Positions 46,363-56,565 of a DNA stretch of 64,000 nucleotides are shown here, in pieces (the first letter of the stretch is position 1; each line of letters begins with the position of its first letter). The notes beneath the pieces are model-generated. The model made no database searches and was not told the origin of the DNA. It saw only the letters and a program-made list of their open reading frames with translations. The translations under genes were made by a program, and so were the position numbers. Source of the DNA: DATBAT01 sp963824805 (GTDB lineage: Bacteria > Acidobacteriota > Terriglobia > Terriglobales > Acidobacteriaceae); contig CAWGQZ010000001.1 in the NCBI GenBank assembly GCA_963824805.1, forward strand, positions 1-64,000. Direction: 5' to 3'.

Positions 46363-48375
46363 TTGAGCGGACAAAGGCCATCCCATCGGCCACTGACAAC
46401 TATCAAGATGCGGGAAGTCGTTCTGTTTGGATTCCTGTTTTTGTTCAGCTTTCAGGCCCTTGCTGCACAACCGAGCAGCGAACTCAAGAACCTCAATCTC
46501 GAGCAGCTAGGCAACATTGAGGTCACCACCGCCTCCAAGGAACCTGAGGAAGTCTGGAAGACCCCAGCTGCAATTTTCGTGCTGACCAATGAAGACATCC
46601 GCCGCTCGGGTGCAACCAGCATTCCGGAAGTGCTCAGGCTTGTGCCGGGTGTGGAAGTCTCGCGCGGCGTTTCCAGCACTTGGGCCATAGGAATTCGTGG
46701 CTTTGGCAGCTCGTTTTCCAAATCGGTGCTGGTTTTGATTGACGGACGTAGCGTCTATACCGCGCTGTTTGCCGGGGTGTATTGGGATATCCAGAACGTG
46801 ATGCTAGAGGATGTGGATCGCATCGAGGTTATTCGCGGACCGGGCGGTACCATTTGGGGCGCGAACGCTGTTAATGGCGTGATTAACATTATTACCAAGG
46901 ATGCTAAGGACACTCACGGGGGACTGGTTTCAGCGGCCGCCGGCAATATCGACCAAGGGATCGGGAGCGCACGTTACGGCGCGGGGAACTCAAAGTTTTC
47001 TTATCGTGTCTATGGCACCGGAGCTGGGCGCGCTCCTGAATACCACCTTAATAATTTGAATTATGACGACTGGCAAATTGGCCGCGCCGGATTTCGCAGC
47101 GATTGGAATGTTGACAGCCAGGATTCTCTGACCCTCCAAGGCGATATTTACAAAGGAGAAATCGGACAGCGCGCGGCTATCGCGACTTATCAACCACCGG
47201 AACAACGAGATTATCCTGCTGCCCAGGATGTCTCGGGCGGGAACCTGCTGGGGCGTTGGCGGCGCGATCTAAAAGATGGCTCCGATCTTCAGGTGCAGAC
47301 GTATTTCGACCGGACCTACCGTCGCGGCCCCCAGCTAGCAGAAATCCGAGATACCTTCGATGTCGACTTGATTCACCACCTCGCCAACCTTCCCCATCAG
47401 GACATCATTTGGGGGCTGGGCGCCCGTTGGAGTCCAAGCGAGGTCATCCAGACTTTTCCCACGGTCGATTTCATTCCCCACGATAAAGCCGACAACATTT
47501 ACAGCATCTTCGCTCAGGACCAGATCGCGCTCGTGAACCGCCGTCTGTGGGTGACGGTAGGGACAAAATTTCAGCACAACGTTTACACCGGGTGGGAACT
47601 TCAGCCCAGCCTCCGCCTTTTGTGGAGACCGAGCCAGCATCAGTCATTCTGGACCGCAGCGACCCGTGCCGTGCGTACTCCCTCCCGGATTGAGGAGGAC
47701 TTGCAACTCACTCAACTGATCTCTTCCAACCCACCATTTTTCATCCGAGTTGCGGATAACGGACGGGTTGAATCGGAGTCGCTAATCAGCTATGAAGCGG
47801 GTTATCGGCGTTTGGTTAGCTCGCGCTTTTACTTCGATGTCTCTGTGTTCCACAATGACTACGACGATCTCGTAGGATTCTCCCCCTTTGTTCTTTCGGT
47901 CGAAAATACTCCGCCACCACCACATCTCCTCTACTCGCTTTCTTTTGCTAACACGGTAAAAGGAAATACCGACGGAATCGAAATCGCGCCCGATTTCAAG
48001 TTGAACCAATGGGTGCAGCTCCGGGGTTCTTACTCATATTTGAATCTCGATTTAAGAAACGTGCCCGGGTCCTCCGACTCCGCAACGTTAAGTTCCTACG
48101 AGGGATCCAGCCCGCATAACGAGTTCACCGGCCAAGCCATGTTTAACTTGCCCCACAGCTTTGAATTTGACGCTACGCTGCGTTATATGAGCGCCTTGCC
48201 GGCACAAACCGTAAAAGGCTACACCACCATGGACGCCCGGCTGGGATGGCGTTTTGCGCGGAACTTCGATCTCTCACTAGTGGGCCAGAATCTTCTCGCC
48301 CCGAGGCATGCCGAATTTGGAAGTGGGGTTCTGATCGAGCGGGCCGCCTACGCGAAGGTCACCTGGAGCAAATGA
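46363..48375 (+). CDS. TonB-dependent outer-membrane receptor
   Basis: 670 residues. The start chosen is TTG 46363, since GGAG lies about 8 bases upstream; ATG 46408 has none, and either gives a signal peptide (FLFLFSFQALAAQ). The plug domain (about 55-180) contains VTTASKEPEEVWKTPAAIFV and RSGATSIPEVLRLVPGVEV; the 22-stranded barrel follows, ending in an aromatic C-terminus (YAKVTWSK). No N-terminal carboxypeptidase-like domain. It is the first gene of a unit with YfiR and a kinase, so ligand binding may be sensed rather than only imported. Confidence 0.9.
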   Translation: MSGQRPSHRPLTTIKMREVVLFGFLFLFSFQALAAQPSSELKNLNLEQLGNIEVTTASKEPEEVWKTPAAIFVLTNEDIRRSGATSIPEVLRLVPGVEVSRGVSSTWAIGIRGFGSSFSKSVLVLIDGRSVYTALFAGVYWDIQNVMLEDVDRIEVIRGPGGTIWGANAVNGVINIITKDAKDTHGGLVSAAAGNIDQGIGSARYGAGNSKFSYRVYGTGAGRAPEYHLNNLNYDDWQIGRAGFRSDWNVDSQDSLTLQGDIYKGEIGQRAAIATYQPPEQRDYPAAQDVSGGNLLGRWRRDLKDGSDLQVQTYFDRTYRRGPQLAEIRDTFDVDLIHHLANLPHQDIIWGLGARWSPSEVIQTFPTVDFIPHDKADNIYSIFAQDQIALVNRRLWVTVGTKFQHNVYTGWELQPSLRLLWRPSQHQSFWTAATRAVRTPSRIEEDLQLTQLISSNPPFFIRVADNGRVESESLISYEAGYRRLVSSRFYFDVSVFHNDYDDLVGFSPFVLSVENTPPPPHLLYSLSFANTVKGNTDGIEIAPDFKLNQWVQLRGSYSYLNLDLRNVPGSSDSATLSSYEGSSPHNEFTGQAMFNLPHSFEFDATLRYMSALPAQTVKGYTTMDARLGWRFARNFDLSLVGQNLLAPRHAEFGSGVLIERAAYAKVTWSK

Positions 48376-48433
48376 ACGCGCAGACTATCCAGGACGGACC
48401 AGCGGTCGTGCTTCCCGGCCTTCGCGCCGGCGA

Positions 48434-48976
48434 TTGTATTTCCGCACGGCTACGGCCATTTTGCTTACTTTGTTCTCGGCTCTGGTTCAAGCCCAGCCCT
48501 CGCGACCCACAGAATACGATGTCAAAGCCGCATACTTATACAACTTCGGCAAATTTGTTCGCTGGCCTGAGAGTGCCTCGGCCAACACGAGCACGTTTTT
48601 CATCTGTCTTGTTGGGAAAGAACCACTCGCCCAGAGTCTTGACTCGATTCTGCAAGGCGCCACTTGGGACGGCAAACCAGTAACTGCGAAACGAATAGCC
48701 GCTGTCGACGAGGCATCCGCTTGCCACGTATTGTTCATCTCTTCATCCCAAGCTGAGCAATGGATTCAGTTCCTGCCGGTTATTCAAAAACTTCCGATCT
48801 TGACCGTAAGCGATGCCCCTCGATTTGCCCAGCATAAGGGGATGATCGAACTGCTACTCAGCGAAAACCGCATTCGCTTCGAGGTGAACCTGGAGGCGGC
48901 CAACAAGGCAGGCCTTAGCCTGAGCTCAGAGCTACTAAAGGTAGCGATCCACGTTCGTAAAACGGGAGACCACTAA
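48434..48976 (+). CDS. YfiR-family (DUF4154) periplasmic protein
   Basis: 180 residues from TTG 48434. Signal peptide (AILLTLFSALVQAQ). The mature part opens EYDVKAAYLYNFGKFVRWP, the signature of YfiR, with two Cys pairs possible (ICLVG and SACHVLF). In Pseudomonas, YfiR inhibits the membrane diguanylate cyclase YfiN in the periplasm. Here the gene overlaps a histidine kinase start (TAATG), so YfiR would control a kinase instead. Confidence 0.87.
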   Translation: MYFRTATAILLTLFSALVQAQPSRPTEYDVKAAYLYNFGKFVRWPESASANTSTFFICLVGKEPLAQSLDSILQGATWDGKPVTAKRIAAVDEASACHVLFISSSQAEQWIQFLPVIQKLPILTVSDAPRFAQHKGMIELLLSENRIRFEVNLEAANKAGLSLSSELLKVAIHVRKTGDH

Positions 48977-50412
48977 TGCTGGGGATGCGTAGTTCTCCCA
49001 TCTCGAAAAAGCTCACCCTAATGAACATGCTGGTAAGCGGCGTGGCCCTGCTGCTGGCGTGCGCGGCGTTTTTCACCTATGACTTGCTTACTTTCCGCGC
49101 CGCCCGGGTGCGAGGCCTGAATGTACAGGCGCAAATTATCGGCGCGAACTCGGTGGCTGCTATTGAATTCAACGACCCACATTCCGCGGAAAATACCCTC
49201 TCCGCGCTTCGAGCAGCCACCAATATCACTTACGCGGGCATATATATCAACGAACGCCAGCCATTCGCCTCATACTGGAGAGATCAGCCTGGCCCCGCGC
49301 CTGTGCTCCTCGCTATCCCTACGGGCAAAGAAGATGTGTCTAAGTTCGGCAATGATCAGGTCAGCCTGGCAAAAACCATCATTTTTCAGGAAAAGAAAGT
49401 GGGGACGGTCTATCTTATTTCGGACCTCTCAGCGATCGACGAACGCTTACGGCGTTACGCCATCATCGTCATCATCGTATTGTTGACTTCGCTGTTTGCT
49501 GCTTTGCTGATCTCCCGAATGTCGCAGCGCGTGGTAGCAGAACCCATCGTGAACCTTGCAGAAACGGCTCGCGCGGTCTCTCGTGACCAGAATTATTCCG
49601 TCCGGGTTGCGCCTGGCGGCAACAAGGATGAAGTCAGCACCCTGATCGCTGCCTTCAACGAGATGTTGGGACAGATTCAGCAGCGCGATAGCGCGTTGCA
49701 TCAAGCTCATGACCTACTCGAAGGCAGAGTTAAAGAGCGCACCGCCGAACTCAAAGCTGCAGAAGAGCGCCTGCGCATGCTTTCTACTCGTCTGCTGCAG
49801 CTCCAGGACGAAGAACGACGCAATATCGCCCGTGAACTACACGACAGCACCGGCCAGGTCCTCGCCGCTCTAGGCATGAACCTTGCAGCAATTCATCTGG
49901 AAAGCAGAAAGATGAGCCCGTCCGCGGAAGCAGCAGTATCGGAAAGCATCGAGCTGGTTCAGACCACGCTCAAGGAACTTCGGACCATTTCTTACCTACT
50001 GCATCCTCCGCTCTTGGACGAAGCCGGGTTGCAATCCGCTCTCCGCTGGTTCGTCCAGGGATTTTCTGAACGCAGCAAGATTCGGGTTGATCTGGACATC
50101 TCCCCTAATATCGGCCGCCCTTCGCGCGAACTGGAAACAGCTATCTTCCGCATTATTCAGGAGGCGCTAACCAATATTCACCGCCACTCGGGGAGCCCCA
50201 CTGCTGCCATCAGCTTGACCCGGGATGTGCGTTCAATAAAGGTCGAGATTGGCGATCAAGGCAAAGGCATCGACCTCCCCACAAGCCGCCCTGCCTCGCT
50301 CGGCATCGGCATCCAGGGAATGCAGGAACGCGCCCGCCAGCTTGGCGGACGGCTCGACATCCAGTCCAGTCCAACCGGCACCACCATTACTGCCATCTTA
50401 CCCAGTCCATGA
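48976..50412 (+). CDS. Membrane histidine kinase (CHASE8-like sensor, HAMP, HisKA_3)
   Basis: 478 residues. Membrane segment about 16-38, periplasmic sensor about 45-155 like the CHASE8 domain of YfiN (IIGANSVAAIEFNDPHSAEN), second membrane segment about 157-178, HAMP to about 245, coiled coil, then a NarL-type dimerisation domain with the phosphoacceptor in NIARELHDSTGQVLAALG. The ATPase domain ends with LGIGIQGMQERARQLGG. No response regulator is adjacent, so it is an orphan; the partner is probably a LuxR/NarL-type regulator elsewhere. TAATG overlap with YfiR suggests coupling. Confidence 0.9.
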   Translation: MLGMRSSPISKKLTLMNMLVSGVALLLACAAFFTYDLLTFRAARVRGLNVQAQIIGANSVAAIEFNDPHSAENTLSALRAATNITYAGIYINERQPFASYWRDQPGPAPVLLAIPTGKEDVSKFGNDQVSLAKTIIFQEKKVGTVYLISDLSAIDERLRRYAIIVIIVLLTSLFAALLISRMSQRVVAEPIVNLAETARAVSRDQNYSVRVAPGGNKDEVSTLIAAFNEMLGQIQQRDSALHQAHDLLEGRVKERTAELKAAEERLRMLSTRLLQLQDEERRNIARELHDSTGQVLAALGMNLAAIHLESRKMSPSAEAAVSESIELVQTTLKELRTISYLLHPPLLDEAGLQSALRWFVQGFSERSKIRVDLDISPNIGRPSRELETAIFRIIQEALTNIHRHSGSPTAAISLTRDVRSIKVEIGDQGKGIDLPTSRPASLGIGIQGMQERARQLGGRLDIQSSPTGTTITAILPSP

Positions 50413-50536
50413 CCTTGATGGGAGGTGCGCATGCCCGCTTAAAGAGAGAACGGCCCCGAGGAATCTGCTTTCTGCTGGAATCAGCCGCCTGCATACTCTT
50501 AACACCTGTTAGCCTCTGTAAACTGGTAACCGCCTT

Positions 50537-52066
50537 ATGCCCACCTTCGCCGCGGTCGACATCGGTTCCAACTCGGTCAGGCTTAAAATCGCGCGCTTGC
50601 AGCGCGGCCGTCCAGTCAATATCCATGAAGACCGCGAGGTAACGAGGCTGGGCGAGTCCGTCTTTCGCAGCGGATTCCTGTCGCCCGACGCCATCGCCCT
50701 CACCGTCAAAGTTCTGCGCCGCTTTCATCGCGCCGTCGAGAAATCCGCCGCAGATACCGTTCGCGTGGTTGCCACCAGTGCACTGCGCGACGCTCGCAAT
50801 TCCGAGGCGTTTCTGGAATGGGTGCGTTCCACCACCGGATGGAAGGTGGAAATCATTTCCGGTCTTGAAGAAGCTCGACTCATCCACCTCGGACTCGTCT
50901 CGAGCCTGCGCGTCAGCGCCTACCCAGTCCTGATGATGGATCTGGGCGGCGGCAGTTGCGAATTGACCATTTCCGTAAAAAATCACATCCGTGAAACCGT
51001 CAGCTTGCCACTGGGCGCAGTGCGTTTGACCAATGAATTCCTGCGCCACGATCCCCCCCGCAAGCCCGAACTCCGCCGCCTCAGCAGCTTCGTCACCCGG
51101 GAAATTCGCCGCATCGCTGACCGGATCATTCGAGCGAAGCCAACTATCGTAATTGCGACTTCCGGCACCGCAGAATCTCTCGCCGCAGTCTGCCACGCAA
51201 TTTACAAGACCAAAGGCGCACGCGCTACGGCCGCATCCCGTTCTCAGGTAGAGCGCGTGGCGAAGAAACTGGCACAACTTCCGCTCGAGGATCGCCGCAA
51301 GCTCTCTGGAGTTGGCCCACGACGGGCTGAAATTATCGTTGCGGGGGCTGCGGTCTACGCTGGGCTTCTCGAACGCTGCCAGCTGGCGGGATTCCGTTAC
51401 TCCCCGCTCGGCCTGCGCGACGGCCTATTGGCACAGATGGCAGCGGAGCACGATAGCGCCACCCGCTCCGGCCGCCAGATTGAATCCGAGCGTTGGGATT
51501 CGATCCTGGCTGCCATGGAGCACTATCATGTCGAACGTGACCATGCCATGCAAGTACGGGAAATGACGATGTCGCTATTCCGCGATTTGAAATCTGTTCA
51601 CCGGCTGCCACCTGAATACGAAGAGTGGCTCTCAGCTGCAGCCATGCTCTACGAAGTCGGGGACTACGTAAACCGCAACGGCCGCCACCGACACGCTTAT
51701 TACATAATTTCTAATTCGGAAATTCTTGGGTACACGCCGGAACAGCGTCGCACCATCGCTGCGATTGCGCGCTACCTGGGGAAATCGCGCCCAACCCCGG
51801 CGGACCCGCAAATGAAGGTTCTGGCACCGGAAAAGCGCGAACATGTTCGGCGCGCATCCCTGTTGCTTCGCCTGGCTCGTGCGTTGAATCTCGGACGCGC
51901 GGGGGCGGTCCGCAAGGCGCGCATTGGCGTACGCAATGCCAGTGTCAACCTGGCTTTGATCACCAAGGCCGGCGCCAGCGCTGATCTGGAATTGTGGGCC
52001 GTGGAAAAAGAAGCCGCTTACTTCGCCGAGGTTTTCGGACGAGGACTTTCGGTCGCGGCAACATAG
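50537..52066 (+). CDS. ppx: Exopolyphosphatase / guanosine pentaphosphatase (Ppx/GppA)
   Basis: Releases phosphate from polyphosphate ends (or from pppGpp). 509 residues: actin-like ATPase-fold domain 1-300 with FAAVDIGSNSVRLKIARL, VVATSALRDARN and DLGGGSCELT, then an HD-like helical domain 320-505. In the latter, the usual His of LHEVG is Tyr (AAMLYEVGDYVN), although RHRHAYYII is kept, so metal binding there may differ. Convergent with sixA, overlapping by 49 bases. Part of a polyphosphate gene group. Confidence 0.92.
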   Translation: MPTFAAVDIGSNSVRLKIARLQRGRPVNIHEDREVTRLGESVFRSGFLSPDAIALTVKVLRRFHRAVEKSAADTVRVVATSALRDARNSEAFLEWVRSTTGWKVEIISGLEEARLIHLGLVSSLRVSAYPVLMMDLGGGSCELTISVKNHIRETVSLPLGAVRLTNEFLRHDPPRKPELRRLSSFVTREIRRIADRIIRAKPTIVIATSGTAESLAAVCHAIYKTKGARATAASRSQVERVAKKLAQLPLEDRRKLSGVGPRRAEIIVAGAAVYAGLLERCQLAGFRYSPLGLRDGLLAQMAAEHDSATRSGRQIESERWDSILAAMEHYHVERDHAMQVREMTMSLFRDLKSVHRLPPEYEEWLSAAAMLYEVGDYVNRNGRHRHAYYIISNSEILGYTPEQRRTIAAIARYLGKSRPTPADPQMKVLAPEKREHVRRASLLLRLARALNLGRAGAVRKARIGVRNASVNLALITKAGASADLELWAVEKEAAYFAEVFGRGLSVAAT

Positions 52067-52548
52067 AGCGAACGTAAAATCTTCGGCGTCAAGCACCAGT
52101 TCAAAGTCCCGGAGTTGCGCGTGGTTTCTATCCTCGCCACCGCGCCTTTTTTCAGTTCGGTGTCGGCCTCACAGCCGTTTTCGCTGATGGTGCGACCGAG
52201 GAACTCGCTCAAATTCGGATTATGCCCGACCACCATGATGGATTCCAGCTTGGCGTACTTGCCTAGCATGCGCCGGAAATCGGCAAATGACGCCCCTGGC
52301 CGCAACGCATCCTCCAGGACCAATTTCCCTTCATAACCCATCTCTGTGCCCACCAGCGATGCAGTCTGAGTGGCGCGTTTCAGCGGACTTGAGATCATCG
52401 CATCCGGATGGACCTCAAGAGCCGCCAGCGCCCTGCCTACATATCCGCACTGTTCCACGCCCGCTGGATCAAGTGCCCGCTTTTCGTCCTTCTTTGGATT
52501 CATCAAACTCTGGCCGGCATTCGCATGGCGCAAGAAATAGATAATCAT
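52018..52548 (-). CDS. sixA: Phosphohistidine phosphatase SixA
   Basis: 176 residues of the histidine phosphatase superfamily. N-terminal RHANAGQS carries the catalytic Arg-His, and VVGHNPNLSEFLGR holds the second His. SixA removes phosphate from histidine kinases or PTS proteins. It starts 6 bases after the ppk1 stop, so the two are cotranscribed. The C-terminal tail (SPRPKTSAK) overlaps the end of ppx on the other strand. Confidence 0.9.
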   Translation of the reverse strand: MIIYFLRHANAGQSLMNPKKDEKRALDPAGVEQCGYVGRALAALEVHPDAMISSPLKRATQTASLVGTEMGYEGKLVLEDALRPGASFADFRRMLGKYAKLESIMVVGHNPNLSEFLGRTISENGCEADTELKKGAVARIETTRNSGTLNWCLTPKILRSLYVAATESPRPKTSAK

Positions 52549-52554
52549 GAGACG

Positions 52555-54709
52555 TTATCGTTCCCTTCCAACTAGGGCTCTCTTGGACTTGTGTGGCGTG
52601 GGAAGCGAAGGAATTCCATCCAGTGACTGTCTCCCCTCGGCCACACCGATCAGATATTCCTGCGCGTTGAATGCCCCCTGCCCAGTCGGTTTGCGCTTCC
52701 CCTTTGCCTTCCAGACATGGACGTAGTCCCCGTTCTTTTGAAGAATGCGCGCCTTCACGTTGTCCACCAGGTAGGCATCCAGAATTTCGTGCTTGATGCG
52801 ATCGCGCAGCCTTTCATCCTTGACCGGGAAGATCACCTCTACCCGCTCGTAGAGATTGCGGGGCATCCAGTCGGCACTTCCCAGGTAAACTTCTTCTTCT
52901 CCACCATTCGAAAAGTAGTAAATGCGGCTGTGTTCCAGGTATCGCCCTACGATGCTGCGCACCGTGATGTTGTCGCTGACTCCGCGAATCCCGGGCCGCA
53001 AAGCACAGGTGCCGCGTACCAGCAGATCAATCTTTACTCCCGCCTGCGAAGCCGCATACAAAGCCATGATGATGTTTTTATCCAGCAAAGCGTTCATCTT
53101 GGCAATAATGTGCGCCGGGCGGCCATGCCGCGCATGTTCCGCTTCGCGCGCGATCAATGCCAGGCAGTTTTCCGCCAGATTGATGGGTGACACCAACAAC
53201 GGATCGTAGTTGGCATGCTCGGCATAGGCAGTCAGGAAACTAAAAACGTCGTGCACCGCTTCGGTAATCGCTGGATCGGCGGTTAGCAGACTCAAGTCGG
53301 TATACATCTTGGCGCGTACTTACGTTGTAGTTACCGGTACCGAGATGCGCGTAGCGCCGGATGACGCCATCGGGATCGCGCCGCACCAGCAGCGACAGCT
53401 TGCAGTGGGTCTTCAATCCCACCAGACCGTGAAACACCTGCACCCCGGCATCTTCTAAATCCCGCGACCAGCGGATGTTGTGATCTTCGTCAAAGCGTGC
53501 CTTCAATTCAACAACAGCAGTGACTTCTTTCTTATCAGCAGCGGCAATCAGAGCCGGAACGATCAGAGAATGCTCATTGGTCCGGTAAAGCGTCTGCTTA
53601 ATTGTGAGCACGCGATCATCTTCCGCCGCCGACTCAATGAACGAAACCACCGACTCGTAGGAATCAAAAGGGTGATGAAGCAATACGTCATGCCGCCGTA
53701 GCTCTTCAAACAAGTCCTGCGACTTGCCGGTAAGACGCAGCTCCCGCGGAATGAAGGTTTTGTACTTGAGCTCCGGGTGAGCTGTTTCGCCATAGATATT
53801 CATCAGGCGGGAAAGATTTACCGGCCCGTTCACCGGAAATACCTGCCACGGATCCAACTCGAAATTGGTGCGCAGGCGTTCCACGATCTCTGGGTCAGCG
53901 TCCGACTCAATTTCCATCCGAACCGCATCGCCCTTGCGCCGGTTGTGCAACTCAGTCCTTACTGACTCGAGCAGGTTGCGGGCTTCTTCCTCTGCCAGGT
54001 ACAGATTGCTGTTACGGGTGACGCGAAAGGCGGCCGAGGAAACTATGTCGTAGCCGTGATACATCCGCGCAGCGTGAAAGGCCACCAGATCAGCAAGAAA
54101 GATAAAGTCGTCCGTCCCCTCCGACGGCAACCGCACCAGCCGCGGCAGAACGCGCGGAACTGTGACTACCCCGGTGTAGGTCATTGAAGAACGGCGTCGA
54201 CGGCGCAACAGGAAAGCGACGCACAATGCTTTGTTAATTACGCGGGGGAAAGGATGCGCCGGGTCAACCGTCACCGGAGTTAGCAAGAGATCCAGTTCGC
54301 GCGCGCAATAGTCTTCGACAAATGCACGGGCCCGCGAATCCAGTTCGTGCAGGCCGAGGATCCTCACGCCATGCTTGGCTAGCGCCGGCCGCAGATCTTC
54401 ATTCCAGCAGCGGTATTGGTCGTCAACGAAAGTGTGGGTCTCGTGTGCCATGACGTCGCGCTCTTCAGCGAGCGTCAGACCATCGGGACCCGCTTCGGTG
54501 TAACCGTCTTCAATCTGTTGCAGCAGACTGGCAATGCGCACTTCGAAGAACTCATCCATGTTGCTAGCAGTAATAGCTAAAAACTTCAGCCGTTCCAGCA
54601 ACGGATTGCTTTCGTCCTCGGCCTCTTCCAACACACGGCGGTTAAACGCGAGCCAGGAAGACTCGCGGTTGATGTAATAAGCCGGACTGTCGAGCGATAC
54701 GCGGGCCAT
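52555..54709 (-). pseudogene. ppk1: Polyphosphate kinase PPK1, frameshifted
   Basis: PPK1 makes polyphosphate from ATP through a phosphohistidine. It starts at ATG 54709 with NRESSWLAFNRRVLEEAED. The N-terminal, middle and C1 domains are intact, including FHGLVGLKTHCKLSLLVRR (catalytic His) and YAHLGTGNYN. Near 53306 one base is lost. The chain resumes in another frame at KMYTDLSLLTADP and runs to 52555 with VRGTCALRPGIRGVSDNITV and SADWMPRNLYERVEV. Without the break it would be about 715 residues. Conserved sequence is continuous across it, which points to a sequencing indel. Confidence 0.9.
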
Positions 54710-54778
54710 AAACCAAAAGGAGAGAAAGGCGCTTCCGGGAAGCAGACTCCAAGTATAGAACAATCAGCAAAACGTATA

Positions 54779-54804
54779 GGGCCGGGTCTTTAACCCCCCG
54801 GCCC
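54779..54804 (-). terminator. GC-rich hairpin after the porin gene
   Basis: GGGCCGGG (54779-54786) pairs with CCCGGCCC (54797-54804) across 10 bases, just downstream of the porin stop on the minus strand. No T-run follows, so it may be a stabilising or Rho-assisted end. It separates porin/pstS transcription from ppk1. Confidence 0.5.
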
Positions 54805-54824
54805 CAACGGATCCTAAACCGCTA

Positions 54825-56496
54825 CTAGAACGTGTAGACCAAATCAAACTGCATGCGCTTCAAATCCGGCTCGATTCCACCGGCAGGCGTACCGCCCGCC
54901 CGCACCGAGTTTTGCAAACCGGTATTCAAAGTCCGGCCAAGGAACAGGGTGTAACCAGCGGTCACATTTGAACGCAGCTTCCATGTCCCGTAGATTTTGT
55001 GTTGCAGAATGTTGGTTGGCGCACGTTGATCGCTTTCGTTGAAGGCGGCCAGCACTGAATCCTGCTCTTGCCGCAACCAGGCATACCCGATTTGGATATC
55101 GTTCTTGTTCTTTGCTTGACCAAGGCTGACATCCACGCCGTAAGCCTTATCTTGCGGGCCCAGATTTGTCAGCACCGTCGTGCCGTCGTTGGCCAAGGGA
55201 TGGGCTGCTGCATCCAGGTTCTGCTCATACTCGCCCACGATGTTGAGTGGCAGGCGTGCGATACCCGTCGCAATCGTGTTGTTGAGGATGAAGTCGGAAT
55301 AGAAGAACTGCGAGAGGTAGTGGGGCTTTCCACTGGCATCGAAGAAAGTGCCGTTGGTGATGCCGTTGGGCCCGAAAGCACAAGGTGCAAATGCAGGGAG
55401 GCTTACACCGCCACGAGCGCACCCCGGACCTTCTCCCGGGACCTGGATTGGGCCAATCGGAGTCGCACCAGCTGCACCCGCGGTAGTTGCACCCACTGCG
55501 AACGCACTGGCGTTCAGAATCGAGTCAATATTGTTCCACTTCAGCAAGCTGTATGAAGGAACTGCCGTCCAACGCCCCATCACCACTTTGGCGGAAACCT
55601 GTCCGCCGAGCGAGTAAGAATCGGTCGCCGCGCTGGCTTCGTTGTACAGAAGCTGCATCAGTTGGAAGGTAAAGTTCTTGACGAACGGTCCCTTCGTATC
55701 GAATGACAGTTTTTCGCTGAAACCTTCGGGGTTCAGATCAGAGTCGAAGGTGACCGGGGTCCGCAGCCAGGTGTAGGCAAATTTACCGCCGGTGAGCGAG
55801 AGGGCCTTGAACGACCGTGGATTATAGGTGATGTAGCCCGCGATCGATGCCAATGGTCTTCTTTTCGAAGAAGTTGGTCAGAGTGGTGTTGGTGCTGGTC
55901 GGATCGCCCAAAGAGCCGGAGGCGAGATAGAATCCGCCCACAAAGTCATCGCCCAATTTGCCTTCCACGCCAAAGCGGACGCGGATACGGCCACGGTTGC
56001 GGTCCTGGAATCCAGGAGCATCCTGGTAAAAGCCTTCACCACGTACCCGGACGTCTCCGCTGAAGCGGAAGCGTCCCACCAAACCTTCCAGCGCGGAGAA
56101 CTTCTTCTGCTCCTCCTGGGTGTTGACCGCGGTATTGGTGAGCGTGGTCTTAACGTCGTCCATGTCGCTGGAAAGTTTCGTTACGCTGTCCTTCTGCGCG
56201 TCGGCAGCGCTCTGCACCTGGGCCGCTTTTTGCTGGGCGTCAGTTGCCGCCGACTGGGCTGCCTGCAGCTGCTGCTGCGTCTGCTGCCAGTTCTGGTCGC
56301 GCTGCTGCAACTCCTGCTTCAATGCTTCAATCTGTTGTTGTTGCGCGGCCAGAGCATCTTTAAGTTGTTGCACGTCCTGAACCGAGACTTGCGGTTCCGC
56401 CGGCTTCACCGCTCTCTTCTTTGGTTTCGGCGCAGTCTGCGCCACCAGTGCGGTTGCTAGAAGCGGCATGACACACCACTTGAGTGTGAACTTCAT
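54825..56496 (-). pseudogene. Outer-membrane porin with N-terminal coiled coil, frameshifted
   Basis: ATG 56496 gives a signal peptide (WCVMPLLATALVAQT), then a long Gln-rich coiled coil (LKDALAAQQQQIEALKQELQ and on, about residues 40-125). A beta-barrel follows (RFSGDVRVRGEGFYQDAPGF) and ends in an aromatic Phe (MQFDLVYTF). Near 55840 a base is lost; the barrel continues in the next frame as SIAGYITYNPRSFKAL. About 555 residues in total. The layout matches the putative-porin families of Acidobacteriota; its place beside pstS and ppk suggests phosphate or polyphosphate-related uptake. Confidence 0.78.
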
Positions 56497-56565
56497 TGGT
56501 TCTCCTTTTTCCTCTTAGAGGCCTGAGCGTTCCGTCAGACGAAATGGATCGAACTTCTGTCCGCT

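Noticed and set aside
50387..51277. 296-codon open frame on the minus strand inside ppx
   Set aside because: It is antisense to a clearly conserved gene; the product has no signal, domain or ribosome site.
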